Positions 12,070 through 24,010 of a stretch of DNA of 64,000 nt are shown here, piece after piece. The translations under genes and the position numbers were made by a program. The notes below the pieces were generated by a model, which made no database searches, was not told the origin of the DNA, and saw nothing but the letters and a program-made list of their open reading frames with translations. Numbering within the stretch: the stretch's first letter is position 1; each line of letters begins with the position of its first letter. The stretch is from positions 172,023,266-172,087,265 of the forward strand of contig NC_133330.1 in NCBI RefSeq assembly GCF_042186555.1. Direction: 5' to 3'. This DNA comes from Aquarana catesbeiana (Eukaryota; Chordata; Amphibia; Anura; Ranidae).

Positions 12070-12226
12070 AAAGTCAGGATCTGCTTAGTCGCATTTCCGT
12101 AGTACTTACCTGTAGCAATATGTAAATTGCTTGTGTTAGTTGTGGGGGTATCACAACTAACACAAGCAATTTACATATTGCTACAGGTAAGTACTACGGA
12201 AATGCGACTAAGCAGATCCTGACTTT
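12070..12226. repeat. 75-bp perfect palindrome with 7-base loop
   Basis: 12070-12144 is the exact reverse complement of 12152-12226 over all 75 bases. The 7-base loop is at 12145-12151. Each arm contains the splice-donor-like 9-mer CAGGTAAGT, one per strand (minus-strand 12104-12112, plus-strand 12184-12192). No TSD recognised. Could be a small foldback element inside the DIRS-like element, or a recent inverted duplication. Confidence 0.95.
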
Positions 12227-14088
12227 ATGTGGTTTTGTAGTGGTTACTACTTATGGCAAATACTCCCAGACATGGCTCCAGGCTTTCGGCTCATCTGTGA
12301 ACCAGTAGCAATCAACCTTCCTAGAGACCAGCAACTTTAAACTAAGGTTAGGGCAGGTAGGTATATGCTGTATCCTAAAAGAGTGCACATTATGGGCATA
12401 ATGAGTGTAAATCTCTCCAGCCCTCGACGCCAACACCAGTCAACCTGCTTCTGCAACAAGGGACAGATCCCCTTCAGCCGTGAAGGAACCACTATGTAGT
12501 TCACTGCCAGAAGAGGCAGATCAAGAAATCTCTACAGTAATCATAGTGGTCTGGTGGTAACTGATGTGTCGGCCAAAATGCAAAACAAAGTTACAGGCCA
12601 GAGGCAGTGACAAATGGACAGAGACTGAGAGCCTACAGTCATTAATGTTTCCATACCAAGCCTAATCAAACAACTGTGTTTATTTAAAGGCAACCTCTAC
12701 CTCAGAAGCATTTGACAAGGGAGTCTTTATCAGACTGGCCAGAGGGGTCAGCCTTAGCTTACTTCTGGGAAATTGCTATAGGCAAGTTGGCATATCAGCA
12801 GCAAAGGTGGATACTTTAACCCTGTCCAAACTGACTGTGTGGAGCTCAGGTACTAAGCTATTCAAACAGTCATCTAAAGGGTACCTCTGCTTCATCAGAT
12901 TAACCAAAGGTGCCATTCTTCCAACAGAAGAAACAATATCCTTTGCAGAGACCCTGGGACAGAAAATAGAGCCAGAGATGAAGAAGGTTCATACTACTGT
13001 TAAGTAGTGTTTTGTGACCTGCGACTGAGCTCACTTCGGTAGCCAGACTGTCAGGACCCCAGACAGGATGAAAACAGAGCTCTGGTCAGTGATAAACTCT
13101 CTATGATGGCGGATCCTAGATTGAAAATGGAGTAGCCAATGATGCAGTTCAGCCACTGCAGATACAAGACTGTATGCTGTTTCTCCAGTAATCATTGTGG
13201 TCAATGAACCCTTATGACTCATCCCACAAGTAAACACATGCCGCTTTAAGTCAGAGTGGTGACTGTTCAAGTCGGATCGAGTGATATCTAGAAGGAGGAT
13301 TAATCCCTTTTGTTAATCGCCAATGACCAGAGGATAGCCAAAAGGCAAAGTAACGAAGAGTGAATGACAGGTTAAACCTGGGAGAACTATAGCAAAGAAT
13401 AAAGAATCAATAATCCTCTTTATTTGCGTAAACCCAAGCCATCCTCCAACATAGCCAGTAACACAGAATAAGTATTCTGTATGGCAAATAGGTCTATAAG
13501 GATCTCAGACATCCAAGTGTCAAGCCATGAACTACCTTGTTGCTGAAATTATCAGGCAAAATGGCTCTGGTCTCTTCCAACACTATACAAAGGTTGGTGT
13601 CTTTGCAACCCGGGTTAGAACATCATCCTTCTGGCATATCCAAACGAAAGTGTTTGAAGTACCACAAACATTGAAAATAGATTCAAGGTTGAAGAGAGAC
13701 ATAGAATTGGCCCTTCTTCAAGAAGCAAAACGATAGGCTCGTCAGGCCTAACGACATCAGAAGACAAGCACTGTCCAATGAGGACAATCGCAGGGGTGCG
13801 GATCAAGTCAGTCAAAGGGCTTAGATAGCTAGGACAAATCTATCACATAAGGGCAGAGACCGCTCTTCCAAACTGATTGCGCATCCATGGGCGGAACTCC
13901 AAAGGAGTCCCTCCAGAGTTAATATGTAAACTAAGACCTGGTCTACATTTAATATGCTGGGGGTCCATTTTTGTGGACCAGCAGCCTTGACTATAATACA
14001 TCTCAGTCATTAGTGGGGATAGATCTAATCCTCAACTTAAACACTTCAACAGTACCCACCCTTATTGTCTGATGAATTGGTACAACCC

Positions 14089-14183
14089 ATACGTATATGC
14101 TGTCATGCTGTGTCAGGAATGAGGAAAATTTTATACTTAACAGTAATTTTCCTTTCCTGATGCAAGCATGATAGCATATAGGT
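14089..14183. repeat. DIRS internal complementary region
   Basis: The first part, ending in GTCAGGAATGA, is complementary to 11097-11130. The second part, starting ATGAGGAAAATT, is complementary to 14334-14400. Together they represent the joined ends of the element on the opposite strand, with a shared ATGA junction. Confidence 0.75.
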
Positions 14184-14400
14184 CCCTCCCATTAAAAAAA
14201 AAAAAATGAAAGCAAGAAAAACAAAAGGCCTCGCAGTGATACTAAATTACGAGAATACTGCAGGTAGGGAGGAGACCTAATCTTATAATATAACCGGTCC
14301 TGTGATAAGGCAGGGGGCGGAGCCTACCCATACGTATATGCTGTCATGCTTGCATCAGGAAAGGAAAATTACCGTTAGGTAAGTATACAATTTTCCTCAT

Positions 14401-14752
14401 GATAGAGGAGGGGGGAAAAAAAGGAGGAAAACGCCCAAAGTGCTGGTTTGTTAAAGTGTAACTAAAGTTTTGCCACTTTCATAATTAAATTCCATTTTAT
14501 TGAATATGCACCACTATGGGTCAAAACTGTGAATCTCCATGCTCAGTTTTGTAAAAAAGAAAGCAAACCTGCAGCATGACTATCCAAGGACTTGCATCAT
14601 ATACAGCAATGAAGCATTAGCCTCACAGAAAAAACTCTGGCACCCCGGTAGGACAGCTGCATATGTCAAATGTGAACCCTGACACCATTTGAGGGACAGT
14701 TGCATATACATATGTTTGTTCAGTTATAACTTATAGGACTCGTGCACGCAAT
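14401..14752. other. No recognised feature
   Basis: 352 bp between the DIRS-like right end and a MITE terminus. Nothing recognised. Confidence 0.6.
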
Positions 14753-14912
14753 GGGGGTTATTTACCAAAGGCAAATCCACTTTGCACTACAAGTGCACTT
14801 GGAAGTGCAGTCACTGTAAATCTGAGGGGGACATGCAAGGAAAATTTAAAAAACAGCATTTTTGCTTACACATGATTGGATGATAAAATCAGCAGAGCTT
14901 CCCCTCATTTCA
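14753..14912. mobile_element. TTATTTAC-type MITE, left part
   Basis: Starts GGGGGTTATTTAC and continues with CTTTGCACTACAAGTGCACTT, the left terminus shared with elements at 42723-42938 and 63285-63390. The right half is missing or replaced by the following polypurine tract. Non-coding. Confidence 0.65.
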
Positions 14913-15210
14913 GAGGGGAAGGATGATTGAAATGTGGGTGGGGGGTGTGGGGGAGAGAAAGGAGTTGTAGGTGGGAAGAAGAGAGGGGAGGGAAGTAAAG
15001 ATGGGAGTTTAAAAGGAGGGGGAAAAGGGAGGGAAAGAGAAAAAAGAAGAGGCCACGAGAAATGGGGAGGAAGAAAAAGATAGGGAGGAGGGAAAATGGA
15101 GAAAGAGGGGGAGGACTTGAACAAGGAAAGAAGGGAGGATGGAGATGGGAAGAGGAAGCAAAAAGGGAGCGACGGGGAAGAAAGGGGGAGGGTGGAAAAA
15201 AAGGAAGGGG
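14913..15210 (+). repeat. ~300-bp polypurine tract
   Basis: The plus strand is almost entirely G and A with few interruptions. All overlapping ORFs are proline/phenylalanine/serine-rich or arginine/glutamate/glycine-rich translations of this bias and are not genes. Such tracts can adopt triplex structures; that is general knowledge, not shown here. Confidence 0.9.
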
Positions 15211-16400
15211 CATACTATGTGTCTTATATGCAGATGCACAACATGTAGGGGTCCCGGGAGGTGGGGGGCGAGCTTAGGCTGGAAATACCAATGCTCAGTA
15301 AGGTTTTAAAACCGCTGCAGGAGAAGGGTTGAAGGTGGGGGTGCGTTTAAGCACACACGCTAAATCTCAGTTTATATATCCTATAGAGAAAAATAGTGGT
15401 CACAGATTAGAAGACATGAGTGCAGCTCCATCAGTAAACACAGCAAGATGGCTGTAGCAGGGGCTGTGACAGTGAGGCATACTTACGGTAGGTGTGTTGG
15501 AGTACAGGATTCCCGGATCCCGGCATCCATGGCACTTACAAGCAGGCAAAGCCTGCTTATATAATCACCAACCCAGCGGCGTTAACTGACACCGACCGTT
15601 GCCGGTCTGTGACGTCATTGGGGCAGAACTCCCGCATTACGCACGCGCGAGAAGGTCGCGCACATGTGTGCTCGTCCTAAGGCCAGCGGGTGGAAGCCCG
15701 TGCCAGGACGTGCACAAGTGGGAGGAGGCGGTCCCATGAAGACGGGACTCGTCCATCCACCAGGGAGATCACCTAGCCGCCGCATGGGAACACAAGGGGG
15801 AGCCGAAGTTGCCCGAACATGTCACAGGAAAAGCAAGCAGCAAGAAACAAATAAAAGCAAAATATGCAAAACATGATATACAATACAATACAAAGTCATG
15901 TGTGAGGCAGTAAAAACCATCATAAAAAAATATAGACACTTTGGTATTTTTTGTATTTAAAATACCCATACAAATGAATACCAAAGCAACCTTACCCCAT
16001 CCTGGTGACGGCAGCGAGCTGTGGGACATGCAGCGGGTCGACAGCTCCTGCATCCTCCATGCTTCTGTCCTCCTGTGCGTCTCTTCTTCCGTTCCATTAG
16101 GTGTCCAATCGGAGAACCTGTGCCTTCAGCCAATCAGGTGACGGGCATTAGACCTGCGCCTCCTGATTGGCTGAGAGGCGGTTCAACGTCAAAAAAGTAA
16201 ATATTCATTTGCTTTTCTAACACGCCTGGGTGGCCTGTGAGCACAATGCTCTGTGATCCAAGTCCACCTTTTTATTTTTAAGCCTATTAGAGCCTATGTC
16301 TCTATTCAGGTGCTTCAAAAAAACCGCCCCCACTGCTGTAATTCAGGCACCCAGACGCCTGAATAGGGGGTGGCCATGGATATGCTATGCATGAATCTAT
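15211..16400. other. Unassigned, GC- and CpG-richer stretch
   Basis: Contains CpG-rich blocks around 15500-15800 with a TGACGTCA site at 15611-15618. An inverted pair of GCCAATCAGG/CCTGATTGGC lies around 16128-16172, and a CTATTCAGG...CCTGAATAG pair around 16303-16365. These suggest MITE cores, but no boundaries could be fixed. No domain in the ORFs. Confidence 0.45.
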
Positions 16401-17110
16401 CCATTTTACATATAGAGGGTGGCGTGACTGAGGGGGCGGCGCCGTGCGCCCTTAATGGATGCACTGCCACTTGTGTATGGTTTCTTTGATAGGAGGGTTT
16501 CGTTCACTTTAAAGTAAATGAGTGACTCCTGCACTGTCAAAAAAAACAAAAATGGTAGAAAACTGGGTGTACACTGCAGCAAACACCGGGTGAACTGTTC
16601 CTTACCAGAAAAGTGAAATGAATAAATAATGGTGCAGTGCTGTGTAAAATACCAGTATACTAAAGGTGCAATAAGAAACAAACTAAATATTATGATATAA
16701 ATATCACTAATAAACTGTGACCATGAAAAATTACTCAAACATATAGTGATCTTCAAAACATATGCAAGATAAATGATAAACAGGTGAAACAAAGTCCGAA
16801 GTGCACAGCTGAGTATAGAATATACAAGTGCAATCCAAGCAGTTTTGAAATAATCCAACAATCAAAAGATGTAATCCGGAAAAATAATTATGACAGTCTA
16901 AAAGGTGTGTGGGGGTGTGTGTGTGTGTGTGTGTGTGTGTGGTGGTGTGTGTGGTTTTTTTTTTTTTTTTTTTTCCTTGATCGGGGAAAAGACAACCAGA
17001 AAGCAATGTGTGCTAAATTCTCCAGTTACATAGACCTAGATATGAGGGTTACCAAAGCATATTTATACTGCTTGAGTTGATACGCGTATCAACTCAAACA
17101 GCCCAACGCA
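16401..17110. other. Unassigned stretch with (GT)n, poly-T and a 26-bp palindrome
   Basis: (GT)n at about 16915-16941, poly-T at about 16956-16974, and a 26-bp perfect palindrome with central ACGCGT at 17072-17097. The texture (AT-rich arm, then a CGCGT-containing end) resembles the Penelope-like foldbacks elsewhere, but I found no partner arm. Confidence 0.4.
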
Positions 17111-17791
17111 TCATGACTAAGGTGGCTGCATGAGAAGCAGTTACTCCAAAGCCTGATGGACTAGAGCGCAAAAGCCATGACCCTATAATTAGGATTTATG
17201 TTTTATGAGATGCAGGGCTGCATCAAGGTCATCCCCTTGCTAGTCTTATCTATAAGATAACTACTTTTATGTGCAGTGATGTAACTGAGCTAAATGTTAC
17301 ATCTTTATTGACCTTTTGATGTCTTTTGGCTAAAACCAAAATATATAGAACAGAATATAAAGTCCGCAAATAAAAAAAAAAAAAAAAAAAGGCAACATAC
17401 GGGGCTGGGCAATCTCAGCACTCTAGCTATGGTAAAACTACAAATCCCATCTTGCCAAGCCATGCTTCCTTGGATTTGTAGCTCATCAGCAACCTGAGTG
17501 CCCTGATGTTCATGATTTTCAAAACGAATTGTTAGTTGGTTTAATAACCAGCAGCTTGGGCAAATTTACGTCCAAACAGTATCACAAAGCACAGAGGCTA
17601 TTTAGTGTCATGCAAGAAAGGAGAATAATTTTTGGACCACATGTTAAATATTGTTGGTATTTTCTGTACATTTTTTTCTGCAGATAACAAAATGTATCAT
17701 TTTGTTTATGCTTGGAGTGGAAGGGGTAGGCTCCATTAGTGCAGTTTCTGGCACAGAATAATGTATATCCTTTTAACGTGGTTCTAAAAAC
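17111..17791. other. Unassigned stretch with a small hairpin
   Basis: Contains an A-run at about 17372-17390 and an ACTACAAATCCCA...GGATTTGTAG inverted pair at about 17437-17482. A similar ACTACAAG...CTTGTAGTT pair occurs at 34968-35008. No gene. Confidence 0.4.
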
Positions 17792-17795
17792 TTAA

Positions 17796-18729
17796 AGTGG
17801 ATGTAAACCTGATTCATGAAATTTGACCTAAGCACATGTATCTATAGTGTTTTCTTATCTCTCTCCAAGGCACTAAGCCCTGTGTGTTTCTGCTGTTTGT
17901 TGCTCTGTCTGCACATTCCTTATTTCCTTTTGCCTATGTGGAGTGGGGGTGTGTGTGCCTTTCCTCCAATCAGCTGTCTTTGCTGTATGCCAGGAATCCA
18001 CTCCCAGTGCTGAACAGGAAGAGAAAATCTCTAACATGATGTGCACATCAGAGAATATATACAGTAGGGATGAGCCGAACACTCCCCCTGTTTGGTTCGC
18101 ACCAGAACTTGTGAACAGGCAAAAAATTTGCTCGAACACCATTAAAGTCTATGGGACTTTACCAGGGATACGAACATGAATAATCAAAAGTGCTCATTTT
18201 AAAGGCTTATATGCAAGTTATTGTCATAAAAAGTGTTTGGGGACCTGGGTCCTGCCCCAGGGGACATGGATCAATGCAAAAAAAAAGTTTTAAAAACGGA
18301 CGTTTTTTCGGGAGCAGTGATTTTAATAATGCTTAAAGTGAAACCCCACAACCACCGGGCAAGGGTTGTGGGGATGAGGCCCTTGTCATCATCAACATGG
18401 GGACAAGGTGTTTTGGGGGGCTACCCCAAAGCACCCTCCCAATGTTGAGGGCATGTGGCCTGGTACGGTTCTGGAGGGGGGGGGGGGGGGGCGCTCGTCC
18501 CCCTCTCTTGTCCTGCGGCCTGCCAGATTGCATGATCAGATAAGGGTCTGGTATGGATTTTTGGGGGGACCCCACGCCAATTTTTTTTAAAACTTTGGCG
18601 CGGGTTTCCCCTTAAAATCCATACCAGACCTTAAGGGTCTGGTATAGATTTTGAGGGGAACCCCAAGCCATTTAAAAAAAAAAAATTTGGCCTGGTATGG
18701 AAATTTAGGGGGACCCCCCCACGTCCTCC

Positions 18730-18765
<36 letters not shown>

Positions 18766-19429
18766 TGGTTCGTGGTTCCCCTGTGGGGAATTCCCATGCC
18801 GTTTTTATCAATGAACTTTTATGTGTATTGTCGGACCGGCAATTCATTAATAGCCACGAGTAGTTTTAAATGACGTTTTTTTTCCTTTTGAAATGTCATT
18901 TTGCTGACAGACTGTTCTAACGGTCAGACACGGGAAACATGCGCCCCTTTACAGGCATACTATAGACACCCCCCAGGTACGAAATTTAAAGGAATATTAC
19001 ACTTTTATTGTTTGACTTTAAGCATTATTAAAATCACTGCTCCCGAAAAAACTGACTTTTTAAAACTTTTTTTTGCATTGATACATGTCCCCTGGGGCAG
19101 GACCCAGGTCCCCAAACACTTTTTATGACAATACCATGCATATAAGCCTTTTAAAATTAGCACTTTTGATTTCTGCCATAGACTTTTAAAGGGTGTTCTG
19201 CGGCTTTTGAATTTGCCGAGAACACCCCAAATTGTTCGGCGAACTGGCGAACAGCCGATGTTCGAGTCGAACATGAGTTCGACTCGAACTGGAAGCTCAT
19301 CCCTAATATACAGCTGAAGACAGCAGACATACAGTACATGTAAAACTCATGTAGGGAGCATTGTTTCATCTCTGTGTATCATCTGAGGCTGTTCACTTCA
19401 CTGGGTATAGGAGAGAGTTTACTTCCATT
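17796..19429. mobile_element. TTAA-type (piggyBac-like) element split by a hAT-like element
   Basis: TTAA at 17792-17795 and 19430-19433. Ends read AGTGGATGTAAACC and, on the other strand, a similar diverged sequence. The same terminus bounds 41141-41773. The interior is non-coding and holds the hAT-like insertion at 18065-19305, so this element is the older of the two. Confidence 0.65.
18065..19305. mobile_element. hAT-like non-autonomous element, copy 1
   Basis: Perfect 8-bp TSD ATATACAG at 18057-18064 and 19306-19313. Termini begin TAGGGATGAGC, fitting the hAT terminal pattern. Long inverted arms extend about 280 bp (18065-18345 against 19005-19305), including a GGGAGCAGTGATTTTAATAA block. 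The centre has palindromic GGTCTGGTAT segments, a run of about 17 G at 18476-18492 and poly-T at 18728-18760. No transposase ORF. Related copies: 24808-30230 (split) and 46330-48050. Confidence 0.85.
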
Positions 19430-19433
19430 TTAA

Positions 19434-20160
19434 GGTTTGTTCTACGCAAAAGGTAAAAAAGTTCAGTATCACCCCCCCCCCACCCCCCCACCAACACCCT
19501 CCAAAAATACTTACCTGTCTTCTATTTCTATCCAGCACTGTGCTTGAGGTCAGCATCGCTGCTATTTTCTCTTCTCACAGGCACAGAGACCACACAATCA
19601 AATTGTGTGAGGAGAGAGCAGGGCTGAGCCACGCTCTCTCCTCACGCCACACAGGGGGCTATTTACTAAAACTTTAGAGTGCAAAATCTGGTACAGCTCT
19701 GCATAGAAACAAATCAGCATCCAGGTTGTTTTGCCACATCTCAATTGAACAAGCTGATTGACTACCATGTACAGCTTCACCAGATTCCGTTTTAGTAAAT
19801 CCCCCCCCCCCCCCCCACAGAGCCTGTCTCAGGAGCGAAGCTGCAGAAGTGCCCCCATAGCAACTGGCTTGTCAAGGGGGCACTCGCAAGTGAGGAGTCA
19901 AAAGTGCAGGCAGGAGACCCCAGAAGAGGAGGTTTAAGGCCGCACTGTACAATACCATTCCACAGAGCAAGTGAGTATAATATTTTTGTTTTTATTTCAT
20001 TTATTTTTTATATAAATTTTGCCTTTTTAATAGCGCTTTTAATCGTGTGAAGGCAGTGAGACCAGACACAATCAAGCATTCTATTGGGTTCTGGGGAAAG
20101 GTGTATATACATTAATATGGATTGGAAACCTGTCTTAGGAGTTATTCTTGCTTTAAAAAG
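19434..20160. other. TTAA-type element core, boundaries unclear
   Basis: Contains a minus-strand ACTTACCTG donor motif (19509-19517), a hairpin-forming GTGTGAGGAGAGAGC/GCTCTCTCCTCAC pair (about 19605-19645) and poly-C runs. This is the layout of TTAA-type frog elements. It is interrupted by the MITE at 19655-19804. No coding sequence. Confidence 0.4.
19655..19804. mobile_element. TATTTACTAAAAC-type MITE
   Basis: Terminal inverted repeats GGGGCTATTTACTAAAAC and, reversed, GTTTTAGTAAATCCCC. The 150-bp element has an internal GCTGATTG/CAATCAGC-like symmetry. The right end runs into a poly-C tract. Non-coding. Confidence 0.7.
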
Positions 20161-21838
20161 GCAAACAGATGTTAAATAGGCTTGATGCTTATGTGCACAT
20201 TTTACAGAGATACAGGCAATGCTACAAAAACATTTCTGCTGACAAAGGTTCTTTTACATGTGATTTGGAAGAGTTATCATTATCATGTAATCATCCTTTT
20301 ATTTGTTCGGTATCTAAAATAACAAACAGTTGTTGTTGTTATGGTGTATTTTCTCTGTGTCCACATTTCGAAAGATAAGGAGAGAAAGACGTTCTGGCAC
20401 ATACTTATGTTATTAAAGTCTATTTTAACCAAGAAAAGCCAAATCACATCGAGCTTTGATAGACCAATCTTCATAGACTGAATTTAGAAGTTTTTTATAA
20501 TAAAGATCTCATTTACTGAGTCATTCATATGTATGTAGCTAGATAGAAAAGTTTGTTAATGATCAGACTTCAGTGCCTTTTTCATCTTGGTAGACCAGTG
20601 GTTAGTAATCGTAATGACTATCTTAGCATAGTATATGCATTAGAAGTGGTTCTTACCCTTTAGAAAGATGTGTCAGAAACTCAGAGTTGTCAGTTGTCGT
20701 TTTTGTTTTAGGTTCCTACAGTGGTTTGGCTTTACACCAGATCATGTAATATGGCATCTAATGGCCCAAAAAATTGGTTCTGAGACCTAAATTATAATTT
20801 TGACTCTCAGATCATAAATCCTTGTGCCATATCATTGTGTTCTGCAGTAGCCCTGTAACAAACTTGGAAGAGTGATTTTGTTCCTAGCAACCATTCAGTC
20901 TCCAGATGCTATGTTTTTTGACAAACACAAAGGGCAAGCTGTAGATACTTCACTAGCAGTACTAACAAGAGGCTAGCTTTCTAAAATGAACTGTAAATTA
21001 ATTAGTAGTTGGAAAAGGTTTAGTACAAGCTATGCTTTTCTTAAAGAAGTGGTCTCATAAGGTGTAAAAGATTACCTGTCAGTCACTTGATTTGCCTATA
21101 GATATTTTTCCCTGCTTTAGAAGAAGGCTGGATGATTTTGAATATCATTCCATCTTTATCTGTGCTATCATTTCCTATGAGCTCCACCAATTAATAAAGC
21201 TGGATTTTGGGCATTCCTATTGTGAAACTCAAGCCAAGCCCATTAAGTATCATATACGTTCAGCTACCTCCTATTGGGCACTGCCCCTTCTATTGAAATC
21301 AAGCACTGTTGATTTTGTTTTGTTTTGCTGCCTCTATTGAGCACTACTCCCTCTATTGGGAGTGTGTACTGTACACCTTTGTGTTTGTATGGATTTCTAT
21401 AACTCTGCATGATAAGTGACAGCTCTGGTTTCAGGCAAGCACCTGGAGCAAAAGATAAGCACTGTCAATCACAAATAATTAGGTATTTGTCTCCTTTAAA
21501 GCTGCATGGTTGGACAACGGTGGAAAGATGTGTTGGGGTGGAGGGGGGCTGTTGACCATGCTAACTCTGGATCCAAAGCTTGCCAAAGAAGACACATTTA
21601 TGTAAGACATCTTTAACCAAAATGGGGGCTAGCTCTCTGCTATGGTTTGTTGATGGATCAGAGCAATGCCCATGATTTTTGTACTAAGCTTATAAAGCAG
21701 AGAAGGTCATACACATGCAATTGAAAAAAAAAGTATACTAAGGTAAATTATACACATGAAGATCCTTTGGTGCATGCAACAAAAGATTCATCATTCTGCC
21801 TATTTTCTGTAAGATCAACAGGTCCTTCAAAACCCAAC
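20161..21838. other. No recognised feature
   Basis: 1.7 kb of AT-rich, apparently low-repeat sequence. The small ORFs lack domains. Could be unique host intronic DNA. Confidence 0.55.
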
Positions 21839-22160
21839 TTAAAGTGGCAGTCCAGGCTCTAACTAAGCCTAAAACTGCTCCTACCCCCTTCTAACGCCTA
21901 GTCTAACCACCTTTTATAAAAGAAGATGCTTATGCTTACCTATTCTCTGGTCCAGACACATGATCTCCTCAGTGTCTGGCTTCAGGGAAGAGGAGAGATT
22001 GCCAACCAATGGTTGAAGTGCCTGGGTGGTGATGTCACCCAAAGGCCTACTAAAATAGTTTGAAAATCCCTGTAACCGATTCCAGGCATATCTGTTGCAA
22101 GTAAGTACTCATTATCTCCAGTTCTATATACTACGGGCATTGTGAGCCAGTGTGTCCATA
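21839..22160. mobile_element. Probable TTAA-type element, left end
   Basis: TTAA at 21839-21842 followed by AGTGGCAGTCCAGG, then a body with a TTACCTATT donor-like block as in related elements. The right end was not located. Confidence 0.4.
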
Positions 22161-24008
22161 CCAAGAAATGACATTAGTTCCCCACCATCCCATTCAAGAA
22201 TGTTAGCATATTATAAAGAATTGCTCAAAGAAAAAGAATTATTAATATGCATGTGTCCTTATTCAATAAAGGATACTTATTAATATGAGATTTCTAAGAG
22301 CCCAACTTTAGGCTAAATTTTTTGGTCATAAAAGGTTCCAAATTTGTTCGCAAAAAAAAAAAAGAAGAAAGTAGTTTTAGAAAAAGTTTTAGTTGAAATA
22401 CGTATGCGGAGCTGTCCCTCACAATACTTTTTTACCACCACAAGATGTCTTCAGTCTCCCAGGTGGAATGATGCTGGCAGACTAAAGAGGTACTGGTAGT
22501 ACAGTGTATCATCACAGCACCCTGCACTTACAGTGTATTGCCATAGAGAGCGGCGTTGATGTCATTCTGGTGAACCTTCAGGAGAATACAGAATTGGTAG
22601 AAAACCCTGCACGTGGCCTGAAGACATAAGAATGTCAAAAAGACACCATAACACACTGCTGAGGAGCCTCCAGGTTGTGATCGCCTGGCAAGAGGCAGAG
22701 TTCAAAGTTTGGCTTTAAGTGCAGTTACCTACAATTTACACTAGCCTGACTTCAGCAAAGTAGACTCTGATGAGTTTTTCAGTTCAGTTAGCTTACTTTT
22801 TGTTAACTTTTTTCCCCCCAAAAGAAACACATCTGGATTGATTGAGATCTCCTATGTGTGTACAAAGTTGACAAAATACAGGTTATACAAAGGCACAAAT
22901 AACATTTTTTAAAAGATTTGGTCATATGCTGAAAATGAAACCAATAGTTTGAAAGTACAAAAATGTGAATTTGTAGGCTAACGCATATGCTTCTATTGTC
23001 TATAGTCCAGTTGGACATTTGTAAGCACTTTACCTCTACCACCGCTTTAGAAATTTGGCTTTTATGGGAAAAGAATATTCAATAATTAATAGCCATATGT
23101 GACCATCATGAAAAAAGTCAAGGATGCATAGACGAAAATCCTTGAAATTGTTCAGCTCTAGGGTGGAAGAGTCCTACAGGTTGGTTCAGGGGTCTTACAT
23201 TAAAATTTATGGAAGTCCAGTCAGTAATTTATTTATTTTTTTTCCTCATGTTTGCACTTTAATATATCAGTCTCCTTTTACATCAGTATCCATAGTCCCC
23301 TTATACATCACAGTTCCCCCTTTAATGCAGCCCCACGATGTCCTCATTTCCCCTTTTACATTGCAGTGCCCCTTACATCACATTGCCCATCCACATTAGC
23401 GTGCCCCTTATAATCAAGACTCCCCTGCAGAGTGCTACCTTCGGCAGGGTAGAGGCACTTCGCATCTGTGTGTGATCTCCTCAGTCTCCCGCCCAGCTGA
23501 CGATGTCTTCCTCACAGCATGAGGGGGCTGAAGGTGCTTTAGATCTGGACTGAGGATGAGAGATGCCCAATATTATGTTAACAAGTGGGTGATTACCAGC
23601 TTGTTAATTTTAAAAAAACCCTAACCCTCTGTCCTAATCTGCATCAACTCTCCCCAGCCATCCCCCCCCCCCCCGCATTGCTGCGAGGATGACATTGGTG
23701 GCCATTGGGAGACTTGACACAGATACCAAGTGGCTTCCATGATCCGGCAGGACTTTTACTCGGTCCAGGTCTAAACCGCAGTCTGCCATTTAGTGATCCC
23801 TGGGTTGGGGTCTAGAACAGAAAAACTGCAGTGGAGACATGTTGCCCTCGTTTGTTTCAACCATTAGAATGCTTTTAGATGAAAGTCTGTCAGGATAACG
23901 AAGTTAAAATCTGACATAGAATTAGCAGTTTGCCGTACAGAAAAGCTACATCATGTGACATGGCTAAGAATTTGTATGGGTATTTTATATGCAGTATATT
24001 TTTCATAT
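22161..24008. other. No gene; degenerate minisatellite at 23265-23420
   Basis: Mostly unremarkable AT-rich sequence. At 23265-23420 a degenerate repeat of about 25 bp (CAGTGCCCCTTACATCACA-like) recurs several times. Its open frame is the repeat translation, not a gene. A poly-C run lies at 23663-23674. Confidence 0.5.
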
Positions 24009-24010
24009 TA

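Larger units (their letters stand above)
11097..14400. mobile_element. DIRS-like retrotransposon remnant or non-autonomous copy
   Basis: Inverted terminal repeats of about 99 bp lie at 11110-11208 and 14251-14349. The outer extensions beyond them are not repeats of each other. Instead a segment near 14089-14183 is complementary first to the left extension and then, without a gap, to the right extension. This internal complementary region is diagnostic of DIRS-type tyrosine-recombinase retrotransposons, which replicate through a circular junction. No TSD is expected or seen. I could not recognise gag, reverse transcriptase or recombinase domains in the 2.9-kb interior, so the copy is decayed or non-autonomous. 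Confidence 0.7.

Noticed and set aside
14846..15239. Several overlapping Pro/Phe/Ser-rich ORFs of 70-100 residues
   Set aside because: All arise from the polypurine tract; the same bias is open in all three minus-strand frames.
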